The notes below the pieces were generated by a model. The model was given only the letters and a program-made list of their open reading frames with translations. It was not told the DNA's origin and searched no databases. Positions 50,701-58,700 of a stretch of 64,000 nt of DNA are shown here, piece by piece; positions within the stretch are counted from its first letter, which is position 1, and each line of letters opens with the position of its first letter. The translations under genes and the position numbers were made by a program. Source of the DNA: Cellulomonas sp. NTE-D12 (GTDB lineage: Bacteria > Actinomycetota > Actinomycetes > Actinomycetales > Cellulomonadaceae); contig NZ_AP026442.1 in assembly GCF_027923705.1 (NCBI RefSeq), positions 930,001 to 994,000 on the forward strand, given 5' to 3'.

Positions 50701-51215
50701 ACGACTGCTGCAACACGCAGACGTTCCCCGACCCGGCCCGGCCCAACAACGTGCTGGCGCCGTACTGGACGGACCTGTCCCTCGACCCGGCCACCGGCGG
50801 CGGCGCCATCCGGGTGGGCACGCTGTCCGACGGGACGAACCACTGGCTCGTCGTCGACTACGACCAGGTGCAGGCGTGGGGCCACGGCCCGGCCAGCTCG
50901 TTCGAGATCTGGATCCAGACGGGGACCACCGAGGGTCAGTGGTTCTCCTACGGCACGCTCGGTGGGTCCGCCGGTGCGCCCCTGTCGTCCGGTGCCGAGA
51001 ACCGGGACGGCACCAGCGGCGTGAACATCACCGCGGCCTCCGGGACGGAGTGGGCGATCACCACCGCCCCGCCGACCCCCGGCGGCTCGATCAGCCTGGG
51101 CTACCGGGCCACCGCGCGACAGCCGGGGACCCAGACGCTCACGGCCAGGCTGTCCTCCCCGATCATCCGGGCTACCCCCGTGGTGCAGACGGCGGTCACC
51201 GTCACCAGGCGGTAG
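47790..51215 (+). CDS. Secreted subtilisin-like serine protease (S8, PA-domain insert)
   Basis: Exported protease of 1141 residues. Signal peptide ends near AQA-S (residues 27-30). An I9-like inhibitory prodomain covers ~75-185. The catalytic S8 domain starts ~220 with Asp243 (GVLDTGIWPEH), His323 (DGHGTHTA), Asn424 (SAGNDG) and Ser643 (GTSMSSPHATG). A protease-associated insert lies around 470-580. Then comes an Fn3-like region, a CARDB-like stretch with TCDPSTVARGASTDCTVTATN, and a ~200-residue C-terminal domain with NDCCNTQ. No LPXTG sorting motif or membrane anchor is seen, so it is likely released. Layout resembles cucumisin-like proteases; the substrate is unknown. Confidence 0.93.
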   Translation: MTRRSGTRMWAVAVGAAVATALGTIPAQASPPDPGATNRFTAAAVTPSSAPIDTPKASRARLAKSDPALLARTDTAPTTIMVKLDYDAAAAYSGDVAGFAATSPEVTGKALRTGDSNVSSYLRLLGGKADKASAAVRAAVPSATVRGTYNLAYGGLAVTLPANRAKDLLKVPGVVAVQQDALEHVQTELGSGTSTTALAGTPATPTAGALENGTTAFVGAEKVWPSLGGRDHAGQGVIVGVLDTGIWPEHPMLTDVGLPKPAGGPWACQFGDGSDPALGAAFTCNDKLIGAYAFLDTARAQGAIGKDEYCSATACSVRDADGHGTHTATTAAGSYVASAPLLGTDRGPVAGMAPGASVIAYKVCAVAGCYQSDSVAAVQQAILDGVDVINYSISGGTSAYTDPVELAFLDAYEAGISVNASAGNDGPTAGTANHAGPWVTTVGASTSDRAFASVLHLTAADGATYSKQGATLTTGVTDAPVVLAADVPGYTGGQYCLKPFAAGSLTGKVVVCERGGGGGGRVEKGYFASQGGAAGMVLYNPTASDTETDNHFLPAIHLEGPNDELLAFLAAHTGVTATWATGALTPATGDVMAGFSSRGPVGDFLKPDITAPGVQVLAGNTPTPVDIPAGPKGQLYQAIAGTSMSSPHATGISALVRAAHPDWTPGQVKSALMTSSLQQVVNADGSPAGVFDRGAGSIRADRAVQPTLTFDVSAKDMAASATDPLHRVDLDLPSIAVNPLPGALLTTRTAKNVSGRTLAFSAAATGADGLKVTVQPARFTLRPGQTQKLRILVDGTATAHGWHSGQITLTSGGAVPVVLPVVVNTGDAAVHLTQTCDPSTVARGASTDCTVTATNFAAVAAPTTVEVSSTPGLPITSVAAPGTATRSGLRWTGTLSPALPPTITSITPGASPAGGYLPLSSFGIPAATGFGDETITNYDVPAFQYGGETYTRIGIDSNGYVVVGGGTAEDNDCCNTQTFPDPARPNNVLAPYWTDLSLDPATGGGAIRVGTLSDGTNHWLVVDYDQVQAWGHGPASSFEIWIQTGTTEGQWFSYGTLGGSAGAPLSSGAENRDGTSGVNITAASGTEWAITTAPPTPGGSISLGYRATARQPGTQTLTARLSSPIIRATPVVQTAVTVTRR

Positions 51216-51236
51216 TCGCGGCGGAGGAGGCCGCAC

Positions 51237-51280
51237 GCAGACGGGCGGTGCCGGGGGAGGGCCCGGCACCGCCCGTCTGC
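51237..51280 (+). terminator. Very strong terminator after the subtilase
   Basis: Perfect 19-bp stem (51237-51255 with 51262-51280), 6-base loop, starting 21 bases after the stop codon. Confidence 0.8.
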
Positions 51281-51361
51281 TCGTGCGCTTGCCGAGCGCC
51301 GCCGTGTCCCCTTATGGTTTCCACGGACTATTCCGCAGGGAACATACCGAGGGGAGCGCCG

Positions 51362-51979
51362 ATGCCGCAGCTGTCGGTCGTCGCCGTCATGACGCTCGCG
51401 CTGCTGCACGAGGAGCCGATGCACCCGTACGAGGTGTTCCGCACGCTCGAGCAGCGCGCCGAGACCCGTCTCACCCGGGTGACCGTCGGTGCCGTCTACC
51501 ACGCGGTGGAACGCCTGGTCGCCGACGGCCTCGCCGAGGCGGTGGGGACGGAGCGGCAAGGCCGGCGCCCTGAGCGGACGACGTACCGCGCCACGGACGC
51601 GGGCACCGCGGCGCTGATCCCGCGGCTCACCGGCCTGCTGGCGGACGACGAGCGGACGTACCCGCCGTTCGCGGTCGGTCTGGCGGAAGCTCCGCACCTG
51701 CCACGGGACCAGGCCCTCGCCGCGCTCGCGGCCCGGCGGCAGCGGCTCGCCGCTGCCCACGAGTCCGCCACGTCGACGCTCACCCACCTGCGGACGGAGC
51801 GTGAGCTGCCGCTGCGGTTCGTCCTCGACGTCGACCACGAGCGGGCGATGCTCGCCGCGGAGATCGCCTGGCTCGACGACGTCGTCGCCCGTCTCGAGGC
51901 CGACCCCGAACCCTGGGAGTCGGACCTCTACCTGGCACGCACCGGCTCTGTCGGTGGCGTGCCGCATGCTGCTCCCTAG
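51362..51979 (+). CDS. PadR-family transcriptional regulator
   Basis: Winged-helix regulator of 205 residues. PadR motif is MTLALLHEEPMHPYEVFRTLEQRA, then GAVYHAVERLVADGLAEAV and RTTYRATDAG. A C-terminal helical domain (residues ~110-190) matches the PadR subfamily-1 dimer domain. A TATGGT box at 51314-51319 may drive it. ATG 51362 follows GGGGAGCGCC. It is 27 bases upstream of a DHA2 pump gene and probably controls it and itself. Confidence 0.9.
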   Translation: MPQLSVVAVMTLALLHEEPMHPYEVFRTLEQRAETRLTRVTVGAVYHAVERLVADGLAEAVGTERQGRRPERTTYRATDAGTAALIPRLTGLLADDERTYPPFAVGLAEAPHLPRDQALAALAARRQRLAAAHESATSTLTHLRTERELPLRFVLDVDHERAMLAAEIAWLDDVVARLEADPEPWESDLYLARTGSVGGVPHAAP

Positions 51980-52006
51980 CCCCAGCCAGCCCCTGAGGAA
52001 GGTCCC

Positions 52007-53662
52007 ATGTCCCGCAACGGGCAGTCCACCACCGCGCCACGCGCGCTCGTCGACCTGCACGGGCGCAGCCCGTGGAGCATCCTGCCGGCCCTGTGCCTCG
52101 GCTTCTTCATGATCATGGTCGACACGACGATCGTGAACATCGCCGTGCCGACGCTGGTGAAGTCGTTCGGCGCCGACCTGACCACGGTCGGGTGGGTGAA
52201 CAGCGCCTACCTGCTGACCTTCGCCGTGCTGCTGCTGGTCACCGGCCGGATGGGCGACACCTTCGGCCCCAGGCCGGTGTTCATCGCCGGTCTGGTGGTG
52301 TTCACGCTGTCCTCCCTGGCGTGCGGCCTGTCGGGGTCCATCGGCCTGCTGATCGCCGCCCGCGCGGTGCAGGGCATCGGCGGCGCGCTGATGACGCCCC
52401 AGACCATGTCGATGATCACGCGCGTCTTCCCGCCGCAGCAGCGCGGTGCCGCGCTCGGGATCTGGGGCTCGGTCGCGGGCGTCGCGACGATCACCGGTCC
52501 GCTGCTCGGCGGGATCCTGGTGGAGTCGGTCGGCTGGGAGTGGATCTTCTACGTCAACGTGCCGGTCGGGCTGGTCGCCCTGTGGTTCGCCCTCACGCGG
52601 CTGCCGTCGCTCGAGCGTCACGTGCGCTCGGTGGACCTGCTCGGCATGGTGATGTCGGTCGGCGGGATGTTCCTGCTGGTGTTCGGCCTGCAGGAGGGGT
52701 CGACGTACAGCTGGGGGACCATCCGCGGACCGGTCACCGTCTGGGGCGTGATCGGCGTCGGGGTGGCGGTGCTGCTCGTCTTCGGCTGGCTGCAGGTGCG
52801 GCGGGGCGAGGAGGCGCTGCTGCCGATGCGGCTGTTCCGGAACCGGAACTTCCTGCTGGCCAACGTGTCCGGTGCGGCGGTCGGCTTCGCGATGATCGGC
52901 ATCTTCTTCCCGTTCACGCTCTTCCTGCAGGAGGTCGCGGGTCTGTCGCCGCTGCACGCGGCGCTGGTCGGGCTGCCGTCCTCGCTGGTGTCCGGGGTGG
53001 TGGCGCCGATCGCCGGTCGGCTCTCCGACCGCATCCCGCCGAAGTGGGTGGTCACCTTCGGCTTCGTGATGTTCATCATCTCGATCACGTGGGTGTCGCG
53101 CTGGATCGACCCCGACGCGTCACCGTGGCGGTTGCTCCTCCCGATGGCGCTCTTCGGGCTCGGCACGTCCTGCGTGTTCTCCCCGCTCGCCAACCTGGCG
53201 ACCAGCGGGCTGGACCACCGGACGGCGGGTGCGGGTGCGGGCGCGTTCAACACCAACCGCCAGATCGGCGGCGTGATCGGCTCCGCGGCCATCGTCGCGA
53301 TGCTGACGTCGCGGCTCGGTCACACGGTGCCGGCGGCGGCGAAGGACGCCGCGGTGTCGCTCCCGGACGCCGTGCGGGGCCAGTTCCTCGACCGGTTCTC
53401 GCACCTGTCGGGGTCCGCGTTCTCGTCCGGGTCCGCCTCGGCCCCGCAGCTGCCCTCGTCGGTGCCGCCGGCCGTCGCCGACCAGATCAAGGCCGCTGCG
53501 CTTCAGGCCGTGCACCACGGCTTCGCCACCGCCGTGGCGGAGACGATGCTGCTGGCGGTCGCGGTGTTCACGCTCGGGCTGGTGTCCGCCCTGCTGATGC
53601 ACGGTCAGCGCGCGCAGCGGCGCAGCGTGCCGGACGAGACGCCGGCGGCAGCCGCGGCCTGA
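52007..53662 (+). CDS. DHA2-family (EmrB/QacA) MFS efflux transporter
   Basis: Drug:H+ antiporter of 551 residues with 14 hydrophobic segments. Family marks are LCLGFFMIMVDTTIVNIAVPTL (TM1, motif D), VTGRMGDTFGPRPVF (motif A), ARAVQGIGGALMTP (motif B) and TGPLLGGILVESVGWEWIFYVNVPVG (motif C). A long extracellular/cytoplasmic loop with a Ser/Ala-rich patch lies between TM13 and TM14. GAGGAAGG precedes ATG 52007. With the PadR gene upstream it looks like an inducible efflux unit; substrates cannot be predicted. Confidence 0.93.
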   Translation: MSRNGQSTTAPRALVDLHGRSPWSILPALCLGFFMIMVDTTIVNIAVPTLVKSFGADLTTVGWVNSAYLLTFAVLLLVTGRMGDTFGPRPVFIAGLVVFTLSSLACGLSGSIGLLIAARAVQGIGGALMTPQTMSMITRVFPPQQRGAALGIWGSVAGVATITGPLLGGILVESVGWEWIFYVNVPVGLVALWFALTRLPSLERHVRSVDLLGMVMSVGGMFLLVFGLQEGSTYSWGTIRGPVTVWGVIGVGVAVLLVFGWLQVRRGEEALLPMRLFRNRNFLLANVSGAAVGFAMIGIFFPFTLFLQEVAGLSPLHAALVGLPSSLVSGVVAPIAGRLSDRIPPKWVVTFGFVMFIISITWVSRWIDPDASPWRLLLPMALFGLGTSCVFSPLANLATSGLDHRTAGAGAGAFNTNRQIGGVIGSAAIVAMLTSRLGHTVPAAAKDAAVSLPDAVRGQFLDRFSHLSGSAFSSGSASAPQLPSSVPPAVADQIKAAALQAVHHGFATAVAETMLLAVAVFTLGLVSALLMHGQRAQRRSVPDETPAAAAA

Positions 53663-53715
53663 GGGGTCCGCTGCGGCACGGCTGCGGCCCACGACCGCCG
53701 GGCCACCGAACGGGC

Positions 53716-53750
53716 GCGGCCCGGCGCCCTCTACAGGGTGGCCGGGCCGC
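53716..53750. terminator. Terminator between DHA2 and fumC
   Basis: Perfect 10-bp stem (53716-53725 with 53741-53750) enclosing a CCCT/AGGG pairing; serves convergent genes. Confidence 0.7.
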
Positions 53751-53758
53751 TGCTGCGC

Positions 53759-55192
53759 TCAGCGGGTCTGCGGCGGCCTCGTCATCGCCAGCACGTCGAG
53801 CGCCGTGTCGAGCTGCTCCTCGGTGATCTCGCCGCGGTCGACGAAACCGAGGTCGATCACCGACTGGCGGACGGTGATGCCGGCCTTGACGGCGTGCTTG
53901 GCGATCTTCGCGGCTGCCTCGTAACCGACCACCCGGTTGAGGGGCGTGACGATCGAGGGCGACGACTCGGCGAGCGCGCGGGACCGCTCGACGTTGGGCG
54001 TGATGCCGTCCACCGTGCGGTCCGCCAGCACCCGTGAGGCGTTCGAGAGCAGGCGGATGGACTCGAGCACCGCCGAGGCCATCACCGGCATCTGCACGTT
54101 GAGCTCGAAGGCACCGCTCGCACCTGCCCAGGCGACGGTCGCGTCGTTGCCCACCACCCGCGCCGCGACCATCAGCGTCGCCTCCGGGACGACCGGGTTG
54201 ACCTTGCCCGGCATGATCGACGAGCCGGGCTGCAGGTCCGGGATGGCGATCTCACCCAGGCCCGTGTTGGGGCCGGAGCCCATCCAGCGCAGGTCGTTGC
54301 AGATCTTCGTCAGGCTCACCGCGATGGTGCGCAGCGCGCCCGACAGCTCGACGAGGCCGTCGCGGGCGCCCTGCGCCTCGAAGTGGTTGCGCGCCTCGGT
54401 CAGCGGCAGGCCGGTGTCCTCGCGCAGCAGGGCGATCACGCGCTGCGGGAAGCCGGCGGGCGTGTTGATGCCGGTGCCCACTGCCGTGCCGCCCAGCGGC
54501 ACCTCGGCGACGCGGGGGAGAGCGGCCTGCAGCCTCTCGACGCCGTACCGGATCGCTGCGCCGTAGCCGCTGAACTCCTGGCCGAGGGTCACGGGCGTGG
54601 CGTCCATCAGGTGGGTGCGGCCGGACTTCACGACGTCGGCCCAGGCGGTGGCCTTCGCCTCGAACGCCTCGGCGAGGTGCTCGAGGGCGGGCACCAGGTC
54701 GCGCACGACGCCGGCGGTCGCCGCGACGTGCACGGAGGTGGGGAACACGTCGTTGGACGACTGCGAGGCGTTGACGTGGTCGTTCGGGTGGACCTCGCGG
54801 CCCAGCGCCCGGGTGGCCAGCGTGGCGATCACCTCGTTGGTGTTCATGTTCGAGCTGGTCCCGGAGCCGGTCTGGTAGACGTCCACCGGGAAGTGCTCGT
54901 CGTGCGCGCCGGACGCCACCTCGTCGGCCGCCGCGACGATCGCGTCGGCGACGTCACCGGCCAGCACGCCGAGCTCGGCGTTGGCCCGGGCTGCCGCCTT
55001 CTTGATCCGCGCCAGAGCCTCGATGTGACCCCGCTCCAGACCGCTGCCGGAGATCGGGAAGTTCTCCACGGCGCGCTGCGTCTGTGCGCGGTACAGGGCG
55101 TGGGCGGGGACGCGCACCTCGCCCATCGTGTCGTGCTCGATGCGGAAGCCCGCGTCCGCGGGCACGGCGGCACTGCCGGTTGTGGGGGTCAT
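53759..55192 (-). CDS. fumC: Fumarate hydratase class II
   Basis: Hydrates fumarate to malate in the TCA cycle without an iron-sulfur cluster. The 477-residue protein has the entry RIEHDTMGEVRVPAHALYRAQTQRAVENF, TGSGTSSNMNTNEVIA, the active-site H in SGRTHLMDATPVTLGQE, and the fumarase/aspartase signature GSSIMPGKVNP. The ATG at 55192 is chosen as the first start before the conserved block. Its promoter must lie in the 124-base gap before the carbonic anhydrase gene. Confidence 0.97.
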   Translation of the reverse strand: MTPTTGSAAVPADAGFRIEHDTMGEVRVPAHALYRAQTQRAVENFPISGSGLERGHIEALARIKKAAARANAELGVLAGDVADAIVAAADEVASGAHDEHFPVDVYQTGSGTSSNMNTNEVIATLATRALGREVHPNDHVNASQSSNDVFPTSVHVAATAGVVRDLVPALEHLAEAFEAKATAWADVVKSGRTHLMDATPVTLGQEFSGYGAAIRYGVERLQAALPRVAEVPLGGTAVGTGINTPAGFPQRVIALLREDTGLPLTEARNHFEAQGARDGLVELSGALRTIAVSLTKICNDLRWMGSGPNTGLGEIAIPDLQPGSSIMPGKVNPVVPEATLMVAARVVGNDATVAWAGASGAFELNVQMPVMASAVLESIRLLSNASRVLADRTVDGITPNVERSRALAESSPSIVTPLNRVVGYEAAAKIAKHAVKAGITVRQSVIDLGFVDRGEITEEQLDTALDVLAMTRPPQTR

Positions 55193-55254
55193 GGACTCAT
55201 CTTGCCGCAGCCCGCCCGCCGGCTCGGAGGCGGCTCGGGGACGACGTCACCGCA

Positions 55255-55282
55255 GCCGGAACCGCCCGGGGACGGTTCCGGC
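55255..55282 (-). terminator. Hairpin at the end of the xse-pfkB-CA operon
   Basis: Perfect 10-bp stem (55255-55264 with 55273-55282), 8-base loop, just past the carbonic anhydrase stop on the minus strand. Confidence 0.65.
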
Positions 55283-55316
55283 CGCGTGAGACGTGGCGGG
55301 TGTGGAACAGCGCAGG

Positions 55317-55958
55317 TCAGTCGAGGCGGCCGACCGTCTCCACGAGCTTCGCGCGGCCGTCCTCCAACGTGTACTCCACGGCGACGATCGCGCAGCTGCC
55401 GTCGGCCGTCCGCCGGGAGAGCACTGCCGAGTAGTCGGCGAGCATGTGCGCCGTCTGCCGGACGTGCTCGTGGCCGAGCTCCGCGGCGTCGAAGGAGTCG
55501 AGCGGCCGCCCGGTGCTGGTCAGGCCGACGATGCTCGGGATCACCCGGTCGACCACCGCGCGGACGAACCCCGGCGCCTGCTCGCCGCTGGCGAGCGTCT
55601 TGGCGGCGGCGGCCACCGCCCCGCACTTGTCGTGCGCCAGCACGACCACCAGCGGCGTGCCGAGCACCTCGACGCCGAACTCGATCGAGCCGAGCACCGT
55701 GGTGTCGATGACGTGACCGGCGGTGCGCACGACGAAGGCGTCGCCGAGCCCCTGGTCGAACACGATCTCGGCCGCGACACGGCTGTCCGAGCACCCGAAC
55801 ACGACGGCGAACGGCTGCTGGCTCGAGCTGAGGGCGGTGCGGTGCGCCGCGTCCTGCGACGGGTGCACCATCTCGCCTCGGACGAACCGCTCGTTGCCCT
55901 CGAGCAGCGCGGCCCAGGCCTGTCCCGGGGTCGTCGGTCGGTCGGTCGTGCTCGTCAT
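55317..55958 (-). CDS. Beta-class carbonic anhydrase
   Basis: Zinc enzyme of 213 residues interconverting CO2 and bicarbonate. The zinc ligands appear as FGCSDSRVAAE and VVLAHDKCGAVAAA (Cys, Asp-Arg dyad, His, Cys). FVVRTAGHVID and AVVDRVIPSIV are family blocks. ATG 55958 has GGAGGTGG upstream and overlaps the pfkB stop by four bases. Co-translation with a sugar kinase behind xseAB is unusual for this enzyme. Confidence 0.94.
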   Translation of the reverse strand: MTSTTDRPTTPGQAWAALLEGNERFVRGEMVHPSQDAAHRTALSSSQQPFAVVFGCSDSRVAAEIVFDQGLGDAFVVRTAGHVIDTTVLGSIEFGVEVLGTPLVVVLAHDKCGAVAAAAKTLASGEQAPGFVRAVVDRVIPSIVGLTSTGRPLDSFDAAELGHEHVRQTAHMLADYSAVLSRRTADGSCAIVAVEYTLEDGRAKLVETVGRLD

Positions 55959-56881
55959 GCATCCACCTCCGCAGCAGTCGGGGGATTGGCCCCGGCGCGC
56001 GACACGGTGATGGCGGCGATCCGCGCGCACCGCTCCATCACAGCCGTCAGCGTCCCCTCGTCGATCGCGTGCAGCGCCTCGCGCCGGTCGGCGCCCAGCA
56101 GCCCGGCCGTCCAGAGGCCGTCGATCAGGCCGCTCATGAACGAGTCCCCGGCACCGACCGTGTCCGCCACTGTGACGCGTGGCGCGACGATCTGCACGCG
56201 GAGACCGGTGGACGTGACCGCGAAGGCGCCCTCACCACCGTGGGTCACCACCACGACGGCCGGTCCGGCCGTCGCCCAGCGGGCCGCGACGTCGTCCGGC
56301 GCCTCGTCGGGGTGCAGCCACAGCAGGTCCTCGTCGCTGACCTTGATCACGTCCGCGGCGGCGACCAGGGCGTCCACCACCGGCAGGGTCTGCGCGGGCG
56401 AGCCCATCAGCGCCGGGCGCATGTTGGGGTCGTAGCTGATGGTGGACGTGGCTCGGCGCGCCTCCACCAGACGCGCCACGGCGGCGCCGCCCGGCTGCAA
56501 CGTGGTGGCGATCGAGCCCGTGTGCACCACGACCGGGTCGACGTCGTCGCCCTCCCACGTCGCCGGCAGGTCCCACTCCAGGTCGAACTCGTAGGTCGCG
56601 GCGCCGGTGGCGTCGAGATGGGCCACGGCGACCGGCGTGCGGGTCGCGTGCACCGGTGCGTTCAGCACGTGCACCCCGGACGCCGCCAGGTGGTCCCGCA
56701 CGCGGTCGCCGTAGGCGTCCGGCGCGAGCCAGGTCAGCAGGTCCGCCTGGCGACCCAGCCGAGCGAGCCCGAGAGCCACGTTGGCCGGGCTGCCGCCGGG
56801 GTGCTCCTCGCGGCTGCCGTCCTCCCGGACCACCACGTCCACCAGCGCCTCGCCGATCACCAGCGCCCGTTCGTCGTTCAC
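55955..56881 (-). CDS. PfkB-family carbohydrate kinase (fructokinase-like)
   Basis: Ribokinase-fold sugar kinase of 308 residues. GEALVDVVVREDGSREEHPGGSPANVALGLARLG is the substrate-side N-terminus typical of fructokinases, and VADTVGAGDSFMSGLIDGL is the PfkB signature with the catalytic Asp. GTG 56881 overlaps the xseB stop by four bases. Phosphorylation of fructose is the likeliest guess; 2-keto-3-deoxygluconate or other sugars remain possible. Confidence 0.9.
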   Translation of the reverse strand: MNDERALVIGEALVDVVVREDGSREEHPGGSPANVALGLARLGRQADLLTWLAPDAYGDRVRDHLAASGVHVLNAPVHATRTPVAVAHLDATGAATYEFDLEWDLPATWEGDDVDPVVVHTGSIATTLQPGGAAVARLVEARRATSTISYDPNMRPALMGSPAQTLPVVDALVAAADVIKVSDEDLLWLHPDEAPDDVAARWATAGPAVVVVTHGGEGAFAVTSTGLRVQIVAPRVTVADTVGAGDSFMSGLIDGLWTAGLLGADRREALHAIDEGTLTAVMERCARIAAITVSRAGANPPTAAEVDA

Positions 56882-57204
56882 TCGTCGTCCCCGTCCTCGT
56901 CGTCGGTACCGGCCTGCTGCTGCGGCCGTTCGTCGTGTGTGCCGGCCGCACCGGCCGTGCTCGTCTGACCTGCGCCTCTGGGTGCCGCCGCGGTCGCCAG
57001 CCGCTCCCGCGCACCGTCCAGCCACTGCTGGCAGCGGGCGGCCAGCGCCTCGCCCCGCTCCCACAGCGCCAGGGCCTCCTCGAGGGAGCCGGCGCCGCTC
57101 TCCAGGCGTGCGACCACGGCCACGAGCTCGTCACGCGCCTGCTCGTACCCCAGGCCCTGCACGTCGGCGTTCGGGTCGGTCGGCGGTACGGCTGGCTTCG
57201 GCAC
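56878..57204 (-). CDS. xseB: Exodeoxyribonuclease VII small subunit
   Basis: Small helical subunit of the XseA-XseB nuclease. Of 108 residues, the conserved core is ~18-75: LGYEQARDELVAVVARLESGAGSLEEALALWERGEALAARCQQWL. The ~35 C-terminal residues are acidic, Gln/Asp-rich and non-conserved. GTG 57204 is 19 bases after the xseA stop; the ribosome site is weak, so a small start shift is possible. It overlaps pfkB downstream by four bases. Confidence 0.92.
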   Translation of the reverse strand: MPKPAVPPTDPNADVQGLGYEQARDELVAVVARLESGAGSLEEALALWERGEALAARCQQWLDGARERLATAAAPRGAGQTSTAGAAGTHDERPQQQAGTDDEDGDDE

Positions 57205-57223
57205 GGGAGAAGTCAACCAGCCC

Positions 57224-58606
57224 TCACCGACGCGGCGTGCGAGGGCGCGTGCCCGCCCCGTCCGGCTGCGCAGCCGCCGCGGGCGTCGAGACGGTGACGG
57301 CGAACCGACCCCGCGCCACGCGGACCGCGAGCGGCTCGCCGTCGGCCACCTCCGCCGGGTCGCGCACCACCGCACCGTCGGCGCGTTGCACCACCGCGTA
57401 CCCGCGGTCGAGCGTCGCGGCCGGGGACAGCGCCCGCACCTGTGCGGCGAGCCGCGCCGTGGCGATCCCCGCCTCGGCGAGCGCTGCGCCGACGGTTCGG
57501 CGGCCGTGGTCCACCAGCCGGTCGAGCGCGAGCTGGTGCGGTTCGACCAGCGTGACGGGACGTGCCAGCACCGGCCGCCCGCGCCAGTTGTCCAGCGTCG
57601 ACTGCTCACGCGTGAGGCGCCCGAGCACGGCCGCGCGGGCACGGTGGCGCGCCTGCGTCAGGCGGGCGCGTTCCTCGGTGACGTCGGGGACCACCCGCTT
57701 CGCGGCATCCGTCGGTGTGGAGGCGCGCCAGTCGGCCACCAGGTCGAGCAGCGGAGCGTCGAGGTGGTGCCCGATCGCGCTGATCAGAGGCGTGCGGCAG
57801 GCGGCGGCTGCGCGCACCAGCGCCTCGTTGCTGAACGGGAGCAGGTCCTCGAACGACCCGCCGCCCCGCGCGACGACGATCACCTCGACCCGCGGGTCGG
57901 CGTCGAGCTCGGCGATCGCGGCCGTCACCTCCGGCACCGCGCGAGGGCCCTGGACGGTGACCCGCCGGATCTCGAACTGCACCGCGGCCCAGCGGGCCCG
58001 CGCGTTGGAGACCACGTCGTGCTCGGCGTCCCCCTGCTGCGCGCACACGAGCCCGACCACCGCCGGCAGGAAGGGCAGCGGCCGCTTGCGGTCCTCGTCG
58101 AACAGGCCCTCCGCCCCGAGCACGCCCTTGAGGTGCTCGATCCGCGCGAGCAGCTCGCCCAGGCCGACCAGTCGGACGGCGTCGGCGGCGAACGTCAGCT
58201 CGCCCCGTTTCTCGTGGTACCGGGGCCGGGCGTGCACCACCAGGTGCGAGCCGTCGGACAGCCGGTCGGCGACGGAGGCGATCGCGCCCGCCGGGACGGT
58301 GACGGACAGCGACATGTCGAGGTCCGTGTCCCGCAGCGTCAGGAAGTACAGGGAGTTCCACCGCTTGAGGTTGAGCACCTGGCCCTCGACCCACACCGGG
58401 GGCATCCGGGCGACGTAGTCGGCGATCTTCGGCGCGAGGTGCCGGACCGGCCACGGTCGGTCCGGCGTGGTGTCGGCGGCGCGGAGGGGGAGCGGGCCGC
58501 GGGCCGTCAGGTCCGGGTCCTGCGGGCGGACGACGGGGCTGCCGGGCGGTGGGAACGCGGCATGCCCTGCTGCCCGGTCCGCCGCCCGATCGGCCGATGC
58601 GCTCAC
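57224..58606 (-). CDS. xseA: Exodeoxyribonuclease VII large subunit
   Basis: Single-strand-specific nuclease subunit of 460 residues. An OB-type domain (WVEGQVLNLKRWNSLYFLTLRD, residues ~70-140) is followed by the catalytic core with VSNARARWAAVQFEI, VIVVARGGGSFEDLLPFSNEALVRA and SAIGHHLDAPLLDLVADWRASTPTDAA, then a coiled-coil C-terminus and SPAATLDRGYAVVQRADG. The first ~40 residues are Ala/Pro-rich. GTG 58606 is seven bases after a CAGTCT box. Divergent from ispH. Confidence 0.95.
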   Translation of the reverse strand: MSASADRAADRAAGHAAFPPPGSPVVRPQDPDLTARGPLPLRAADTTPDRPWPVRHLAPKIADYVARMPPVWVEGQVLNLKRWNSLYFLTLRDTDLDMSLSVTVPAGAIASVADRLSDGSHLVVHARPRYHEKRGELTFAADAVRLVGLGELLARIEHLKGVLGAEGLFDEDRKRPLPFLPAVVGLVCAQQGDAEHDVVSNARARWAAVQFEIRRVTVQGPRAVPEVTAAIAELDADPRVEVIVVARGGGSFEDLLPFSNEALVRAAAACRTPLISAIGHHLDAPLLDLVADWRASTPTDAAKRVVPDVTEERARLTQARHRARAAVLGRLTREQSTLDNWRGRPVLARPVTLVEPHQLALDRLVDHGRRTVGAALAEAGIATARLAAQVRALSPAATLDRGYAVVQRADGAVVRDPAEVADGEPLAVRVARGRFAVTVSTPAAAAQPDGAGTRPRTPRR

Positions 58607-58688
58607 GGTCACCAGACTGCCCCATGCCGCCCACGGGACCTGCACGCGTCCGCCGCCGGCCGCCCGGGGACGGTCCCGAGGCCCGACC

Positions 58689-58694
58689 TAGACT
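58689..58694 (+). promoter_or_regulatory. -10 box TAGACT of ispH (leaderless)
   Basis: TAGACT ends six bases before GTG 58701; the mRNA should begin at the start codon. Confidence 0.55.
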
Positions 58695-58700
58695 GGGGCG

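Noticed and set aside
47715..51269. Minus-strand open frame of 1184 codons opposite the subtilase
   Set aside because: Composition is a shadow of the sense gene (Arg/Gly/Val-rich) and no ribosome site or motif supports it.
51311..51350. PadR operator TATGGTTTCC ... GGGAACATA
   Set aside because: The arms match only with an insertion and mismatch; not strong enough to list as a feature.
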